Shown: positions 21,392 through 31,182, counted from the stretch's first letter. The stretch: DNA of 64,000 bases from Rhizobium sp. GN54 (GCF_021026345.1 NZ_JAJNCZ010000002.1:496001-560000), one strand, 5' to 3'. Notes: generated by a model not told the origin, from the sequence alone. Numbers and translations are program-made.

Positions 21392-21739
21392 TCAGAGGAT
21401 CTCGTCCAGCCTTTCGACCGGGCGGCAGAGACGGGCGCCCTTGTCCGAGATCACGATGGGCCGCTCGATCAGGATCGGGTTGGCCAGCATGGCGTCCATG
21501 ATCTCGCGATCGGAACGATGCGGGTCGAGCAGGCCGAGTTCGCGGGCCAACGGCTCCTTCGTCCGCAGGATGTCGCGCGGTTCGGCTTCCATCGCCACCA
21601 GGATGCCGAGCAGTTCCTCCCGCGTCGGCGGATGCTTCAGATATTCGACGATCTCCGGCTCATGGCCGGCGCCGCGGATCCGCGCCAGGACGTTGCGGGA
21701 GGTCGAGCAGCGGGGATTGTGGAGGATCTGTATGGTCAT
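21392..21739 (-). CDS. arsC: ArsC/Spx-family arsenate reductase-like protein
   Basis: A 115-aa thioredoxin-fold protein. It begins MTIQILHNPRCSTSRN, which places the catalytic C11 in the ArsC signature, and ends IERPIVISDKGARLCRPVE. This is the glutaredoxin-linked arsenate reductase family. No arsR, arsB or acr3 lies nearby, so the true substrate could differ. The ATG at 21739 is used; the TTG four codons upstream is unlikely. It sits between purQ and purL on the same strand. Confidence 0.85.
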   Translation of the reverse strand: MTIQILHNPRCSTSRNVLARIRGAGHEPEIVEYLKHPPTREELLGILVAMEAEPRDILRTKEPLARELGLLDPHRSDREIMDAMLANPILIERPIVISDKGARLCRPVERLDEIL

Positions 21740-21832
21740 GGTGGCGGTCAACGGGATCGCGTCGGGAAGGCTCCCGGCACCGGCGATCGTTTTGGAGGGG
21801 CGGTGGGCGGATCTGGAGGCGAGGGCGGCGGA

Positions 21833-22237
21833 TCAACTGCAGCCGGTGCCGCCGGCCGCCCAGCGTTTGACGTCGGTGGCGACGCGGCCGGACACCGGCT
21901 CGTCCATCAGCGGGCCGAAGGCGCTGAGCTTTGCCGGATGACCCTCCGCCTGCACGACGAGGAGCGGGCGGGATTCGGGCGAGCGGCGCGGGACGATGAG
22001 GATGCGCGGCTTGCCGGAGAAGGAGTTCAGTTCCGGCGCCAGGCGATAGGCCTTGAAGGCGGCGTCGTTCGACTTGAACCAGCAGGAATTGGCGCCGAGC
22101 GCGATCCGCTCCATCGTCGGCAGGGCGGCCGTGCTCGCCGCCGGTGTGGACGGGGCCGACTGGCAGGCGACGACGAGGACGGAGACGGCCATGACAGCAA
22201 CCGCGTTGAGAGCCGTAGAAAAGGCAAAGGGGCGCAT
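21833..22237 (-). CDS. Putative lipoprotein
   Basis: A 134-aa protein with a signal peptide ending in VLVVAC, a reasonable lipobox with the lipidated cysteine at about residue 25. The rest has no recognised domain; it includes NSCWFKSND and RILIVPRRSPESRPLLVV. It lies between purQ and arsC in the purine-gene array. Unknown function, envelope-located if the lipobox is right. Confidence 0.65.
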   Translation of the reverse strand: MRPFAFSTALNAVAVMAVSVLVVACQSAPSTPAASTAALPTMERIALGANSCWFKSNDAAFKAYRLAPELNSFSGKPRILIVPRRSPESRPLLVVQAEGHPAKLSAFGPLMDEPVSGRVATDVKRWAAGGTGCS

Positions 22238-22282
22238 GAAGGGACTTTCAGACGGGACGGCGCCCTTGATGGAGGCTTGCGG

Positions 22283-22957
22283 TCAGGCGGCAATGACGTC
22301 GAGGGCGGAGGCGAACAGGCCGCGGCCGTCGGAGCCGCCATGCGCGGACTCGATCAGGTTTTCCGGGTGCGGCATCATGCCGAGAACGTTACCCTTCTCG
22401 TTGATCACGCCGGCGATGTCGTTCATCGAGCCGTTCGGATTGGTACCCTCGGCATAGCGGAACACGACCTGGCCGTTGCCCTCGATCTTCGCCATCGTGT
22501 CGGCGTCGGCGAAATAGTTGCCGTCGTGGTGGGCGACCGGGCAGCGCAGGATCTGGCCTTTGGCGTAGGCGCTGGTGAAGGCTGTTTCCGCGTTTGCGAC
22601 TTCCAGCCTGATCTCCCGGCAGACAAATTTCAGCGAGGCATTGCGCATCAGCGCGCCGGGCAGCATGCCGGCCTCGAGCAGGATCTGAAAGCCGTTGCAG
22701 ACGCCGAGAACCTTCACGCCGGCATCTGCCTTCGCCTTGATCGCCTGCATCACCGGCATGCGGGCCGCGATCGCGCCGCAGCGCAGGTAGTCGCCGTAGG
22801 AGAAGCCGCCGGGGATGACGATCAGGTCGACGCCGGCCGGAATCTCGGTTTCTGTCTGCCAGACGGTCACGGGCGGCTTGCCGCCGATCTTGGTGAGCGC
22901 CGCGATCATATCGCGGTCACGGTTCAGGCCTGGGAGCTGGACGACGGCTGACTTCAT
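22283..22957 (-). CDS. purQ: Phosphoribosylformylglycinamidine synthase subunit I (glutaminase)
   Basis: A 224-aa class I glutamine amidotransferase that feeds ammonia to Pur[19 protein letters not shown] is the oxyanion region, and [13 protein letters not shown] carries the catalytic cysteine. MMPHPE supplies the histidine and glutamate of the triad. The start overlaps the upstream 85-aa gene by four bases (ATGA), so the two are coupled in translation. Confidence 0.97.
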   Translation of the reverse strand: MKSAVVQLPGLNRDRDMIAALTKIGGKPPVTVWQTETEIPAGVDLIVIPGGFSYGDYLRCGAIAARMPVMQAIKAKADAGVKVLGVCNGFQILLEAGMLPGALMRNASLKFVCREIRLEVANAETAFTSAYAKGQILRCPVAHHDGNYFADADTMAKIEGNGQVVFRYAEGTNPNGSMNDIAGVINEKGNVLGMMPHPENLIESAHGGSDGRGLFASALDVIAA

Positions 22958-23211
22958 GGGTGTGGCTCAAACTTTGCCTGGGCCTCGGCAAGCTCGCGCA
23001 ATTCGAGGCGGTTTTCGATACGGTCGAGGCGATCCTCGATATGAGCGACGGAGCCGCGGAGGTTGTTCACGTCGCCCTGCAGCGTGTGCATCTGGTTTCG
23101 TAGCGACAGATTATCCTGGCGCAGGTCGCGTTGGCCATCCTTGAGCGTCCCGATGTCCGCCTGAATGCGTTTCAGCATTTCGTAGATGAGGCTGCCGTCG
23201 ATATCTGCCAT
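22954..23211 (-). CDS. 85-aa coiled-coil protein inside the purine operon
   Basis: A short protein with no family name that I recognise. It is a near-continuous heptad coiled coil ([20 protein letters not shown], then a stretch with [20 protein letters not shown]), similar in style to many small rhizobial proteins with an SlyX-like helix. It lies between purS (20 bp upstream) and purQ (4-base overlap), so it should be made with the FGAM synthase subunits. Whether it touches the complex is unknown. Confidence 0.65.
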   Translation of the reverse strand: MADIDGSLIYEMLKRIQADIGTLKDGQRDLRQDNLSLRNQMHTLQGDVNNLRGSVAHIEDRLDRIENRLELRELAEAQAKFEPHP

Positions 23212-23230
23212 TCCCGCGCTCCTTCAACCA

Positions 23231-23473
23231 TCAGGCGAGAGCGATAGTATAGTTCTCGATTACCGTGTTGGCCAGAAGCTTCTCGCACATGTCTTTCAGC
23301 TCGGCTTCGGCCTTCGCCTTGTCCGCGGTCTGCAGTTCCAGGTCGAAGACCTTGCCCTGGCGGACGTGGCCGACGCCGTCGAAGCCGAGGCTGCCGAGGG
23401 CGCCTTCGATCGCTTTGCCCTGCGGGTCGAGGACGCCGTTCTTCAGCGTGACCGTTACGCGTGCCTTGATCAT
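23231..23473 (-). CDS. purS: Phosphoribosylformylglycinamidine synthase subunit PurS
   Basis: An 80-aa small subunit that bridges PurL and PurQ in bacteria with the three-part enzyme. It starts MIKARVTVTLKNGVLDPQGK and has the family's GFDGVGHVRQGKVFDLEL. The ATG at 23473 is preferred over upstream frame extensions because it matches the usual length. Confidence 0.95.
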   Translation of the reverse strand: MIKARVTVTLKNGVLDPQGKAIEGALGSLGFDGVGHVRQGKVFDLELQTADKAKAEAELKDMCEKLLANTVIENYTIALA

Positions 23474-23535
23474 GTGTTCCTCTTCAAACGCGTCCATGTG
23501 CGGCCCTGCCGGGCCGGCGGGAGATCCCGCCAATA

Positions 23536-24300
23536 CTACTTGACCAGAACGGGACCCGTGCCGCGGATCGGCTCGTTCTCGTTGATGATGCCGAGGCGCC
23601 TTGCCACTTCCTGGTAGGCTTCCAGCAGTCCGCCCATGTCGCGGCGGAAGCGGTCCTTGTCCATCTTTTCCTGGGTGTTGACGTCCCAGAGGCGGCAGCT
23701 GTCCGGCGAGATCTCGTCGGCGATGATGATGCGCATCATGTCGCCCTCGTAGAGCCGGCCGCATTCGATCTTGAAATCGACGAGCTGGATGCCGACGCCG
23801 AGGAAGAGGCCGGAGAGGAAGTCGTTGACGCGGATGGCGAGCGCCATGATGTCGTCGAGTTCCTGGGGGCTGGCCCAGCCGAAGGCGGTGATGTGCTCCT
23901 CGGAGACCAGCGGGTCCTCGAGGTTGTCGGCCTTGAAGTAGAACTCGATGATCGAGCGCGGCAGCACGGTGCCTTCCTCGATGCCGAGGCGCTTGGACAG
24001 CGAACCGGCGGCGACGTTGCGCACCACCACCTCGAGTGGGATGATCTCGACTTCCTTGATCAGCTGCTCGCGCATGTTCAGGCGGCGGATGAAGTGGGTC
24101 GGGATGCCCATCTTGTTCAGATGGGTGAACAGGTATTCGGAGATGCGGTTGTTCAGCACGCCCTTGCCGTCGATGACGTCATGCTTCTTCTTGTTGAAGG
24201 CGGTGGCGTCGTCCTTGAAGAACTGGATCAGCGTGCCCGGCTCAGGACCCTCGTAGAGAATCTTGGCCTTGCCCTCGTAAATACGGCGGCGACGGTTCAT
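23536..24300 (-). CDS. purC: SAICAR synthetase
   Basis: A 254-aa enzyme that joins CAIR and aspartate in purine synthesis. It starts [19 protein letters not shown], the usual bacterial PurC opening. Downstream are [20 protein letters not shown] and the signature-type segment [10 protein letters not shown]. The start at 24300 gives the standard length. It is the first gene of the purC-purS-(85 aa)-purQ-lipoprotein-arsC-purL run and is divergent from the zeta-subunit gene. Confidence 0.97.
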   Translation of the reverse strand: MNRRRRIYEGKAKILYEGPEPGTLIQFFKDDATAFNKKKHDVIDGKGVLNNRISEYLFTHLNKMGIPTHFIRRLNMREQLIKEVEIIPLEVVVRNVAAGSLSKRLGIEEGTVLPRSIIEFYFKADNLEDPLVSEEHITAFGWASPQELDDIMALAIRVNDFLSGLFLGVGIQLVDFKIECGRLYEGDMMRIIIADEISPDSCRLWDVNTQEKMDKDRFRRDMGGLLEAYQEVARRLGIINENEPIRGTGPVLVK

Positions 24301-24530
24301 GGATTTTTCTCTGTAGTTGGCGCTCTTGGGTAGCGCAGTATCAATTCTTTCCGGCGTCCATAAACGAATTGTACCGGTTTCACAATCGGCCAGTCGTCCG
24401 ATCCCCTTATTTCCGGGCCTTGGCATTCCGCAAGCCATGCCTCAAACTTCACGTTGCACTTTCGACACGCTTTTGATTTATGGGTCGGCAGTCCCTCAGG
24501 GAACAGATTCAAATATACGGGAGTCGAGAC

Positions 24531-24845
24531 ATGACCGCCATGCAGGATCGCGAAAAGGCCTTCGAAGCCAAGTTCGCCAAGGACGAAGAGCTTCGCTTCA
24601 AGGCGGAGGCGCGGCGCAACAAGCTCCTGGGGCTCTGGGCGGGCGAACTGCTCGGCAAGAGCGACCTCGAAGCCTATGCGAAGGAGGTCGTGGCGGCCGA
24701 TTTCGAGGAAGCGGGCCATGAGGACGTGGTGCGCAAGGTCAAGGCGGATTTCGACGCCGCCGGCGTCGCCAAAAGCGAAGACGATATCCGCAGCCAGATG
24801 ATCGAGCTTCTCGGCGTTGCGATCGAGCAGGTCCAGAACAACTGA
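24531..24845 (+). CDS. DUF1476 protein, probable F1-ATPase inhibitory zeta subunit
   Basis: A 104-aa helical protein starting MTAMQDREKAFEAKFAKDEE. It matches the alphaproteobacterial DUF1476 family, which includes the zeta subunit that blocks ATP hydrolysis by the F1Fo-ATPase in Paracoccus. The highly charged N-terminal segment corresponds to the inhibitory part. It is transcribed alone, with GGGAG upstream and a strong terminator downstream. The family is secure; inhibitory strength differs among species, so function here is inferred. Confidence 0.85.
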   Translation: MTAMQDREKAFEAKFAKDEELRFKAEARRNKLLGLWAGELLGKSDLEAYAKEVVAADFEEAGHEDVVRKVKADFDAAGVAKSEDDIRSQMIELLGVAIEQVQNN

Positions 24846-24896
24846 GATCCTGTCCTGCGGTCGCCCATGTCGGCGGTCGGTGGAACCCAATAAAGA

Positions 24897-24924
24897 GAAA
24901 GGCGCGGCCCCGGCCGCGCCTTTC
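24897..24924. terminator. Bidirectional terminator between DUF1476 gene and purB
   Basis: GAAAGGCGCGGCC / GGCCGCGCCTTTC, a 13-bp perfect stem with a 2-base gap. It can serve both convergent genes. Confidence 0.85.
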
Positions 24925-24941
24925 TTCGTATCGAGACGGGC

Positions 24942-26249
24942 TCAGGCTTCTCCGAACACCCGCCTGAAGATCGTGTCCACGTGCTTGGTGTGGTAGCCCA
25001 GATCGAACTTCTCACGGATCTGCTCTTCCGAAAGGGCCGCGCGCACGTCCTTGTCGGCGAGCAGTTCTTCCAGGAAGTCCTTGCCTTCCTCCCAGACCTT
25101 CATGGCGTTTCGCTGGACGAGACGGTAGCTGTCCTCGCGGGAAACACCTGCCTGCGTCAGCGCCAGCAGCACGCGCTGCGAATGCACCAGCCCGCGGAAC
25201 TTGTTGAGGTTCTTCTCCATGTTCTCAGGGTAGACGACGAGCTTCTCGACGACGCCGGCAAGCCGGTTCAGTGCGAAGTCGAGGTTCACCGTCGTGTCGG
25301 GGCCGATGGCGCGCTCGACGCTGGAATGGCTGATGTCGCGCTCGTGCCAGAGGGCCACGTTCTCCATGGCCGGGACGACCGACATGCGCACGAGGCGGGC
25401 GAGGCCTGTCAGGTTTTCCGTCAGCACCGGGTTACGCTTGTGCGGCATGGCCGAGGAGCCCTTCTGGCCGGGGGAGAAGAACTCCTCGGCCTCCAGTACC
25501 TCGGTGCGCTGCATGTGGCGGATCTCGATCGCGACGTTCTCGATCGAAGAGGCGATGACGCCGAGCGTGGCGAAGAACATGGCGTGGCGGTCGCGCGGGA
25601 TGACCTGCGTGGAGACCGGCTCGGGTACGAGGCCGAGGGCGGCGCAGACGTGCTCTTCGACCCGCGGGTCGATGTTGGCGAAAGTGCCGACGGCGCCCGA
25701 AATCGCGCCGGTGGCGATTTCCGCGCGCGCTGCGACGAGGCGGGCGCGGTTGCGGTCCATCTCGGCGTAGAAGCGGGCGAGCGTGAGGCCCATCGTCGTC
25801 GGCTCGGCATGGATGCCGTGGCTGCGGCCGATACGGACCGTGTCCTTGTGCTCGAAGGCGCGCGTCTTCAGCGCGGCCAGCACGCGGTCGAGGCCGGCAA
25901 GCAGGATGTCGGATGCACGGACGAGCTGGATGTTGAACGTCGTGTCGAGCACGTCCGACGAGGTCATGCCCTGGTGGACGAAGCGGGCGTCGGGGCCGAC
26001 GATCTCGGCGAGGTGAGTCAGAAACGCGATGACGTCGTGCTTGGTGACTGCCTCGATCTCGTCGATGCGGGCAACGTCGAAGACGGCCTTGCCGCCCTTG
26101 TCCCAGATCGTCTTCGCTGCTTCCTTCGGGATGACGCCGAGTTCGGCCAGCGCGTCGCAGGCGTGCGCCTCGATCTCGAACCAGATGCGGAACTTGGTTT
26201 CGGGCGACCAGATGGCGACCATGTCCGGACGGGAATAGCGAGGGATCAT
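24942..26249 (-). CDS. purB: Adenylosuccinate lyase
   Basis: A 435-aa enzyme acting twice in purine synthesis (SAICAR and adenylosuccinate cleavage). It has RSHGIHAEPTTMGL with the catalytic histidine region, and the fumarase-superfamily signature GSSAMPHKRNP with its flexible catalytic loop. The ATG at 26249 gives the standard length; a start seven codons upstream is possible. It is the last gene of a minus-strand operon that begins with rpe. Confidence 0.97.
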   Translation of the reverse strand: MIPRYSRPDMVAIWSPETKFRIWFEIEAHACDALAELGVIPKEAAKTIWDKGGKAVFDVARIDEIEAVTKHDVIAFLTHLAEIVGPDARFVHQGMTSSDVLDTTFNIQLVRASDILLAGLDRVLAALKTRAFEHKDTVRIGRSHGIHAEPTTMGLTLARFYAEMDRNRARLVAARAEIATGAISGAVGTFANIDPRVEEHVCAALGLVPEPVSTQVIPRDRHAMFFATLGVIASSIENVAIEIRHMQRTEVLEAEEFFSPGQKGSSAMPHKRNPVLTENLTGLARLVRMSVVPAMENVALWHERDISHSSVERAIGPDTTVNLDFALNRLAGVVEKLVVYPENMEKNLNKFRGLVHSQRVLLALTQAGVSREDSYRLVQRNAMKVWEEGKDFLEELLADKDVRAALSEEQIREKFDLGYHTKHVDTIFRRVFGEA

Positions 26250-26310
26250 CGGCTTCGATCTTTCTTTCAAGGGGGCGTTGGCGCCCCTCTATCAAGAAAG
26301 GCTTGAAAGC

Positions 26311-26829
26311 TCAACGCATGGCTTTCGCGAGCCACAGGCTGACGGCTGCAAGCACGGGTAGTCCGACCGGGAGGTAGAGCCCGAGGCCCAGGACGGCGAA
26401 CTGGTAGACTGCCGAGGCAAACGTGCCGAAGACCTGGCGCAGGCCGGTCTTCGTCAGCAACGGCTGGTGCCACTGCGAATAGAACAGCCGGTAGTCCATG
26501 GCGAACAGAAAGGCCGTCATCGCGACCGTGCCTGTGGCCAAAAGAACAAGGCAGGCGGCGAAGCGGGTTTCGATGCCGGCGCTGCGGGCGACGAGACGGG
26601 CGGCGAAGACGACGAACGGCCAGGCGAGCATCCCGCCGGCAAGGTAGAGCACCAGCAACTGGGCGAGATGGTCGGTCTCAAGCCGGTTGCGAAAATAGAG
26701 GGATACGACAGCCGAGGCAGCCATCAGCGTGCCCCAGACGAGGGAACCGGCCCCGAGTGCCACGGGCGACGGAAGCAGCGGCACCGAATGCGCCGCACCT
26801 CGGGGCTGCAGGCGCCGGCGTCCGACCAT
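26311..26829 (-). CDS. Small integral membrane protein
   Basis: A 172-aa protein of unknown function with about four hydrophobic segments (for example LVWGTLMAASAVVSLYF, LVLYLAGGMLAWPFVVFAA, and two more near the C-terminus). The cytoplasmic N-terminus is basic. The ATG at 26829 lies three bases after the DUF2259 stop, so translation is probably coupled. It sits between DUF2259 and purB in the operon. Confidence 0.7.
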   Translation of the reverse strand: MVGRRRLQPRGAAHSVPLLPSPVALGAGSLVWGTLMAASAVVSLYFRNRLETDHLAQLLVLYLAGGMLAWPFVVFAARLVARSAGIETRFAACLVLLATGTVAMTAFLFAMDYRLFYSQWHQPLLTKTGLRQVFGTFASAVYQFAVLGLGLYLPVGLPVLAAVSLWLAKAMR

Positions 26830-26831
26830 CG

Positions 26832-27563
26832 TCAAGGTTTCAGCGGTACGGCGAGCCATCGCCCGTCGAGGCCCTCGAAGCCGAAACGGAGGACCATGAC
26901 GAGCGCCATGTGGATCGGCTGTTGCGGCGCGTCGTAGGTGACGACGCCGGCGATGCGGTAGCCGGTCGGGCAGCCGCGGCTTTGCGGCGTCCGCTCCTCC
27001 GAATGGACGACCTCGTCGGCCGGCTGGCCGGATTTTTCCGTGAATGCGAGCGTGAAGCCGACGCCCTTTTCGACTAGGCCCTCGCAGGATGCAGGCACCG
27101 GTGCGGGCGTTTCGGTCAATCGCAGCGTATAGGGCTGGCCGACCCTCGGTTCCGCCGGAAACGCATAGTAGCGCAGCGTATCGGCGGCCGGGCCGACTTC
27201 GCTATAGGGATTGAGCGCGACAAGCTGGCCCGGATTCTCGTTGAGGCTGTAGTGGGCGATCGCCGGGCTTGCCTTGGCGGCCGCCTCGGCGCGCACCCTG
27301 CGCAGGCTGGAATCGTTTTCCGGCGCCTGCACGCGAATGGGCGAGCCGGGGAGGTACTCGTCCTTGGTCGTGTCGATGAAAAAGATGTTGGCATAGGCGG
27401 AGCCCGATCCGTCCTGGATGCCGAATTCCTCGAAGGCGAAGATCTTGCCGTCGCGGGAAAAGCCGATCGGGCGCACCTGCGCGAAATCGCCGGCCGATGC
27501 CGCAAACGGCGCAAGCCATGCGCCGATCATCATCGCAGCGACGATTTTGCCGGTTTTCGTCAA
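26832..27563 (-). CDS. DUF2259 exported protein
   Basis: A 243-aa predicted secreted protein of the DUF2259 family, found mainly in alphaproteobacteria. A signal peptide ends at about residue 24 ([10 protein letters not shown]), followed by the family opening [20 protein letters not shown]. The start overlaps the rpe stop by four bases, so it is coupled to rpe. Its role is not known. Confidence 0.85.
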   Translation of the reverse strand: MTKTGKIVAAMMIGAWLAPFAASAGDFAQVRPIGFSRDGKIFAFEEFGIQDGSGSAYANIFFIDTTKDEYLPGSPIRVQAPENDSSLRRVRAEAAAKASPAIAHYSLNENPGQLVALNPYSEVGPAADTLRYYAFPAEPRVGQPYTLRLTETPAPVPASCEGLVEKGVGFTLAFTEKSGQPADEVVHSEERTPQSRGCPTGYRIAGVVTYDAPQQPIHMALVMVLRFGFEGLDGRWLAVPLKP

Positions 27564-28237
27564 TCGCGTGCCCCTTCCGCGTTCGCGCGCAGAGTTTCAA
27601 TCGTTTTGCGATAGGCGTCAACATGGCCGCCACCGAAGATGGCGGATCCGGCAACGAAGACGTTGGCGCCGGCAGAGGCCGGGAGCGCGATCGTGTCGAG
27701 CGCGATGCCGCCGTCGACCTGCAGTTCGATCGGCCGATCGCCGATCATCCGGCGCACGCGCCTGATCTTCTCTTCCATCGCCGGAATGAATTTCTGGCCG
27801 CCGAAACCGGGATTGACTGTCATGACAAGGATCAGGTCGAGCTTGTCGAGCAGATACTCCAGCACCGCTTCCGGGGTCGCCGGATTGATCGAGACGCCGG
27901 CCTTCTTGCCGAGCGCCTTGATCGCCTGGATGGAGCGGTCGAGATGCGGACCGGCCTCGGCATGGACCGTGATGCCGTCGCAGCCGGCCTTGGCGAAGGC
28001 CTCGAGGTAGGGATCGGCGGGTGCGATCATCAGATGGCAGTCGAAAAAGGCTTCGGTATGCGGACGCAGCGCCTTGATGACGTCGGGACCGAAGGAGATG
28101 TTGGGTACGAAATGCCCGTCCATGATGTCGAGATGGACCCAGTCGGCGCCGGCAGCGACGACGTCGCGCACCTCCTGGCCGAGCTTGGCATAGTCGGAGG
28201 CGAGAATGGAGGGGGCGATCCGGATGGGGCGGGTCAT
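27560..28237 (-). CDS. rpe: Ribulose-phosphate 3-epimerase
   Basis: A 225-aa TIM-barrel enzyme interconverting ribulose-5-phosphate and xylulose-5-phosphate. It opens with [16 protein letters not shown] and has the catalytic [16 protein letters not shown] (H and D metal ligands), [12 protein letters not shown] and VDGGI. The ATG at 28237 gives the standard length. It heads the operon rpe-DUF2259-membrane protein-purB, linking the pentose phosphate pathway to purine synthesis by cotranscription. Confidence 0.96.
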   Translation of the reverse strand: MTRPIRIAPSILASDYAKLGQEVRDVVAAGADWVHLDIMDGHFVPNISFGPDVIKALRPHTEAFFDCHLMIAPADPYLEAFAKAGCDGITVHAEAGPHLDRSIQAIKALGKKAGVSINPATPEAVLEYLLDKLDLILVMTVNPGFGGQKFIPAMEEKIRRVRRMIGDRPIELQVDGGIALDTIALPASAGANVFVAGSAIFGGGHVDAYRKTIETLRANAEGARD

Positions 28238-28347
28238 GTCGGGCTCCGAGGCATGTTGTTCTGCCGTGCCCATAGCATTGCCGACGGTATCGGACAACGA
28301 CGGATCGCGCGGGGCACGGGCGGCGGGAGGCCTCCCGGGCCGGCGGG

Positions 28348-29367
28348 TCAGCGTGGCCGCCCGTCGCTTCCGTCGCGCCAGCAGGCCACGAGGTCGCCCG
28401 GCTCGGGCGTGGCGTCGTGGACGCCGCGGGCAATGGCGCGGGCCATCGTCGAGGCGGCTGCGGCGCACAGTTCGATGAAGCCTTCCAGCGCCACCGTCCG
28501 GCCGCTCGTCCCGGTCGCGATCGCAAAGACCAGGTCGCCGTCGAGTGCGGTGTGCGACGGCCATAGCGCCCGGCTGAAGCCGTCATGCGCGGATATGGCG
28601 AGCCGCTTGGCCTCCGCCTTGGTCAGGACGGCGTCCGTGGCGATCACGGCGATCGTCGTGTTGGTCGGCGCATCCGTCGCGGCCCCGAGCTTGGTCCGCG
28701 GTTGCCGCGCCTCGGCGGGGATCGTCTGCGGCAGGCCGAGCCCGCCGAACTCGGAGCCTTCCTCGAAGGCTGCGGCCCAGAAATGGCGGGAGGAGCCGAT
28801 GGTCGACGAGCCCAGCGCATTGGCGGCGACCAGCGCACCGACGGTGACGCCGCTTCCGAGCACCGTCGAGGCGGAGCCGAGGCCGCCCTTGAAGGTCGCC
28901 GTCGTCGCGCCGGCGCCGGCGCCGGCGGTGCCGGTGGCGAATTCGGCGGCTGCTGCGAGCGTCGCGGCGTGGCCGAGTTCCCGGTAGGGTGGATAGCGTC
29001 CCCAGTCCTTGTCGCCGCCATTGGCGAGGTCGAAGAGGATCGCTGCCGGGACGATCGGGACGAGATGAGGACCGACGGCGAAGCCGCGCCCCGTTTCGCG
29101 CAGGGCCGCCTGCACGCCCGAGGCGGCATCCAGCCCGTAGGCGGAGCCGCCCGAGAGGCAGATCGCATCGATGGTCTGGACGGTGTTGTGGGCCTCCAGA
29201 AGATCCGTCTCCCGCGTGCCGGGCGCGCCGCCCAGCACCTGGACGGCAGCCGTTGCCGGCTTGTCGCACAAGACGACGGTCACTCCGGATTTAAGCCGCT
29301 GATCGGCAGCGTTGCCGACCAGGAGGCCGCCGACGTCGGTGATGAGGTTGCGCGCTCCGGGCTTCAT
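28348..29367 (-). CDS. P1 (DmpA/L-aminopeptidase) family peptidase
   Basis: A 339-aa N-terminal-nucleophile-type peptidase of family S58, which normally processes itself into two chains. [20 protein letters not shown] is the usual N-terminus. [15 protein letters not shown] and [15 protein letters not shown] are conserved landmarks; the nucleophile serine region is near GSSTIGSS. Substrates may be N-terminal D- or L-amino acids or beta-peptides. The ATG at 29367 follows directly after the stop of the upstream binding-protein gene. Confidence 0.85.
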   Translation of the reverse strand: MKPGARNLITDVGGLLVGNAADQRLKSGVTVVLCDKPATAAVQVLGGAPGTRETDLLEAHNTVQTIDAICLSGGSAYGLDAASGVQAALRETGRGFAVGPHLVPIVPAAILFDLANGGDKDWGRYPPYRELGHAATLAAAAEFATGTAGAGAGATTATFKGGLGSASTVLGSGVTVGALVAANALGSSTIGSSRHFWAAAFEEGSEFGGLGLPQTIPAEARQPRTKLGAATDAPTNTTIAVIATDAVLTKAEAKRLAISAHDGFSRALWPSHTALDGDLVFAIATGTSGRTVALEGFIELCAAAASTMARAIARGVHDATPEPGDLVACWRDGSDGRPR

Positions 29368-29368
29368 C

Positions 29369-30454
29369 TCATTCGCCTTCCGCCGTGCCGGCGACCGGAT
29401 GGAAGCGGCCGTCGCGCCACTCCATCTGCCGATAGGGGTTGTCGCGCAGTTCGTGGTCGTCTCCGAAACCGATCGGGCCGAGGACGGTGGGGAAGGTCTG
29501 TTGCCGCAGTAGAACCTCCAGCGGCTGGTTTGCCGCACCGGCGGCAGCCGCGGCGCGGCTGAGGACGGTGACGGCGGCATGGGCGGGGAAGACGTAGCCC
29601 TCGGCAACGATATCCGCCTCCTTCATCGCCGCCGTCAGGGCGATGCCTTCCGGCGTCACCCCGTCGGCGGGCAGGACGATCGCCTGCGCCCCGTTGGCAA
29701 GCTTGATCTGGCTGTCGGCGGCCATCAGCATCTCTCCGCCCATGAAGGTCAGTGGCAGGCGTTCGGCCCTGGCGTCGCGCAGGATGATGGCCATGTCGCC
29801 GCGGTCGCCGCCGACGAAGACGTGCGTCGCACCGGCCCGCGCCAGCCGCCTGACCAGCCCGATCTGCTGCTCCTGTGCCGGACGGTAGGTATCGACGAAC
29901 ACCGGCTTCATCCCGCGTTCCTCGAGCTTGATCCGGACCGCCTCGACGAGTTCCCGGGCGTGGATCGTGCCGTCGTCGATGAGCGCGAAGGGCTCCGTCG
30001 CCCATTGCGCCGCGATCACGTCGACCGCCTTCTGTGCCTCCATGCCCGGTGCCGGCGCGAGCCGGAAGAGCGGCCATTTCCGCTTCAGTGCGTCCTCCAT
30101 CAGCACGCCCGACCGCGCGGAAAGGGTGAGCACGGGGATGCCGGCTTCGGCAAGCGCGGGAAGGGCGGATTGCAGATCCTCGGTGCACAAAAAGCCGATC
30201 GCGGCCTGAACCTGTGCCGAGAGGATCGCGGGCGCGACCGCGCTGTCGCCCTGCTCGCCGCAGGCCTCGCCGATCTCGACGATCTCGGCGCCGCTGGCCC
30301 GGGCCGCAGCGCGCGCGCCGGCGCGGATCTGGTCGCCCAGGATCGCGAGCGGGCCGGAAGCGGGGGCGACGACCGCGATCTTCGGCCCGGCAGCCACGGC
30401 GGGGCCGGCGAGCGCAATCAGCGGGAAGATGCCGAGAAGAAGGCGGCGGAGCAT
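29369..30454 (-). CDS. Periplasmic binding protein of the Leu/Ile/Val-binding (PBP type 1) family
   Basis: A 361-aa solute receptor. A signal peptide covers about residues 1-22 (MLRRLLLGIFPLIALAGPAVAA). The fold then begins IAVVAPASGPLAILGDQIRAGA, a standard PBP1 opening. No permease or ATPase genes sit beside it, so it may serve a transporter elsewhere or act as a sensor. It is translationally adjacent to the P1 peptidase gene, which hints at a shared peptide substrate (inference). The ATG at 30454 is chosen because the signal peptide starts there. Confidence 0.82.
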   Translation of the reverse strand: MLRRLLLGIFPLIALAGPAVAAGPKIAVVAPASGPLAILGDQIRAGARAAARASGAEIVEIGEACGEQGDSAVAPAILSAQVQAAIGFLCTEDLQSALPALAEAGIPVLTLSARSGVLMEDALKRKWPLFRLAPAPGMEAQKAVDVIAAQWATEPFALIDDGTIHARELVEAVRIKLEERGMKPVFVDTYRPAQEQQIGLVRRLARAGATHVFVGGDRGDMAIILRDARAERLPLTFMGGEMLMAADSQIKLANGAQAIVLPADGVTPEGIALTAAMKEADIVAEGYVFPAHAAVTVLSRAAAAAGAANQPLEVLLRQQTFPTVLGPIGFGDDHELRDNPYRQMEWRDGRFHPVAGTAEGE

Positions 30455-30518
30455 GAATTCACCAGTGTCGTTTCGCTGCATGTTTGCACGACCGGATCGC
30501 CTCCGGTCAAATTTCGCA

Positions 30519-30546
30519 TTGAAGGCTCGTCAGGACCCATTACATT
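30519..30546 (+). promoter_or_regulatory. Possible promoter of the flavin reductase/cox accessory operon
   Basis: TTGAAG (30519-30524), a 16-bp spacer and TACATT (30541-30546). The same CCCATTACATT string occurs at the proposed sufA promoter. It lies about 140 bases before the GTG start of the first gene. Confidence 0.4.
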
Positions 30547-30687
30547 CGTCCATTCCGTCCGGCTCCGCGGCTGACCCCATGGCGCCGTCGCCATTCCCGG
30601 GTTCTAAGATTGGAAAATGCCATTGCGGCGCTTACATTTTTCTTCATTGTTTCCATCTATCTCCCTTTTACAACAAGGGAGATCTTT

Positions 30688-31182
30688 GTGTTGGACCGAT
30701 TGATGCTGGACCCGCCGCTCTATCGCGACGCCATGAGCCGGTATGCCGGGCACGTCCAGATCGTCACGACGGCATTCGAGGGCGAAAGGCGCGGGGTGAC
30801 GATCACGGCGGCCTGTTCGGTTTCCGACAATCCGGCCATGGTGCTGGCCTGCCTGAACGTTTCCAATCCGCGCAACGAGATCTTCCGCAGGAGCGGGCAT
30901 TTTGCGCTGAATGCGCTCGCCGCGGACCAGGCGGAGCTCGCCAACGTCTTTTCCGGCCGCGATCCCTCCATCCCCGGCGACCGTTTCACCGAGGGACAAT
31001 GGGGCGAACTCGTCACCGGCGCGCCGGTCCTGGAGGGCGCGCTGGCATCGTTCGATTGCCGGCTGATCGAGGTCAAGGTGATGTCGACGCACATGATCCT
31101 GTTCGGCGAGGTGCTGGGGGTGGTCTACGGCGCGCAGAAACCGGCCCTCATCTATATGGACCGGGGCTATCGCTCGCTGTAA
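30688..31182 (+). CDS. Flavin reductase-like protein
   Basis: A 164-aa FMN-binding split-barrel protein of the HpaC/RutF type, which supplies reduced flavin or otherwise binds FMN. YRDAMSRYAGHVQIVTTAFE and GVTITAACSVSDNPAMVLACL are the family core. The GTG start at 30688 is chosen because AAGGGAG sits 6 bases upstream. It precedes the CoxD-like gene by 23 bp in the same direction, so it is probably the first gene of the molybdoenzyme-maturation operon. Confidence 0.85.
   Translation: MLDRLMLDPPLYRDAMSRYAGHVQIVTTAFEGERRGVTITAACSVSDNPAMVLACLNVSNPRNEIFRRSGHFALNALAADQAELANVFSGRDPSIPGDRFTEGQWGELVTGAPVLEGALASFDCRLIEVKVMSTHMILFGEVLGVVYGAQKPALIYMDRGYRSL

Noticed and set aside
24981-26306. A 441-codon plus-strand open frame opposite purB
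   Set aside because: Antisense shadow of purB, whose motifs are unambiguous.
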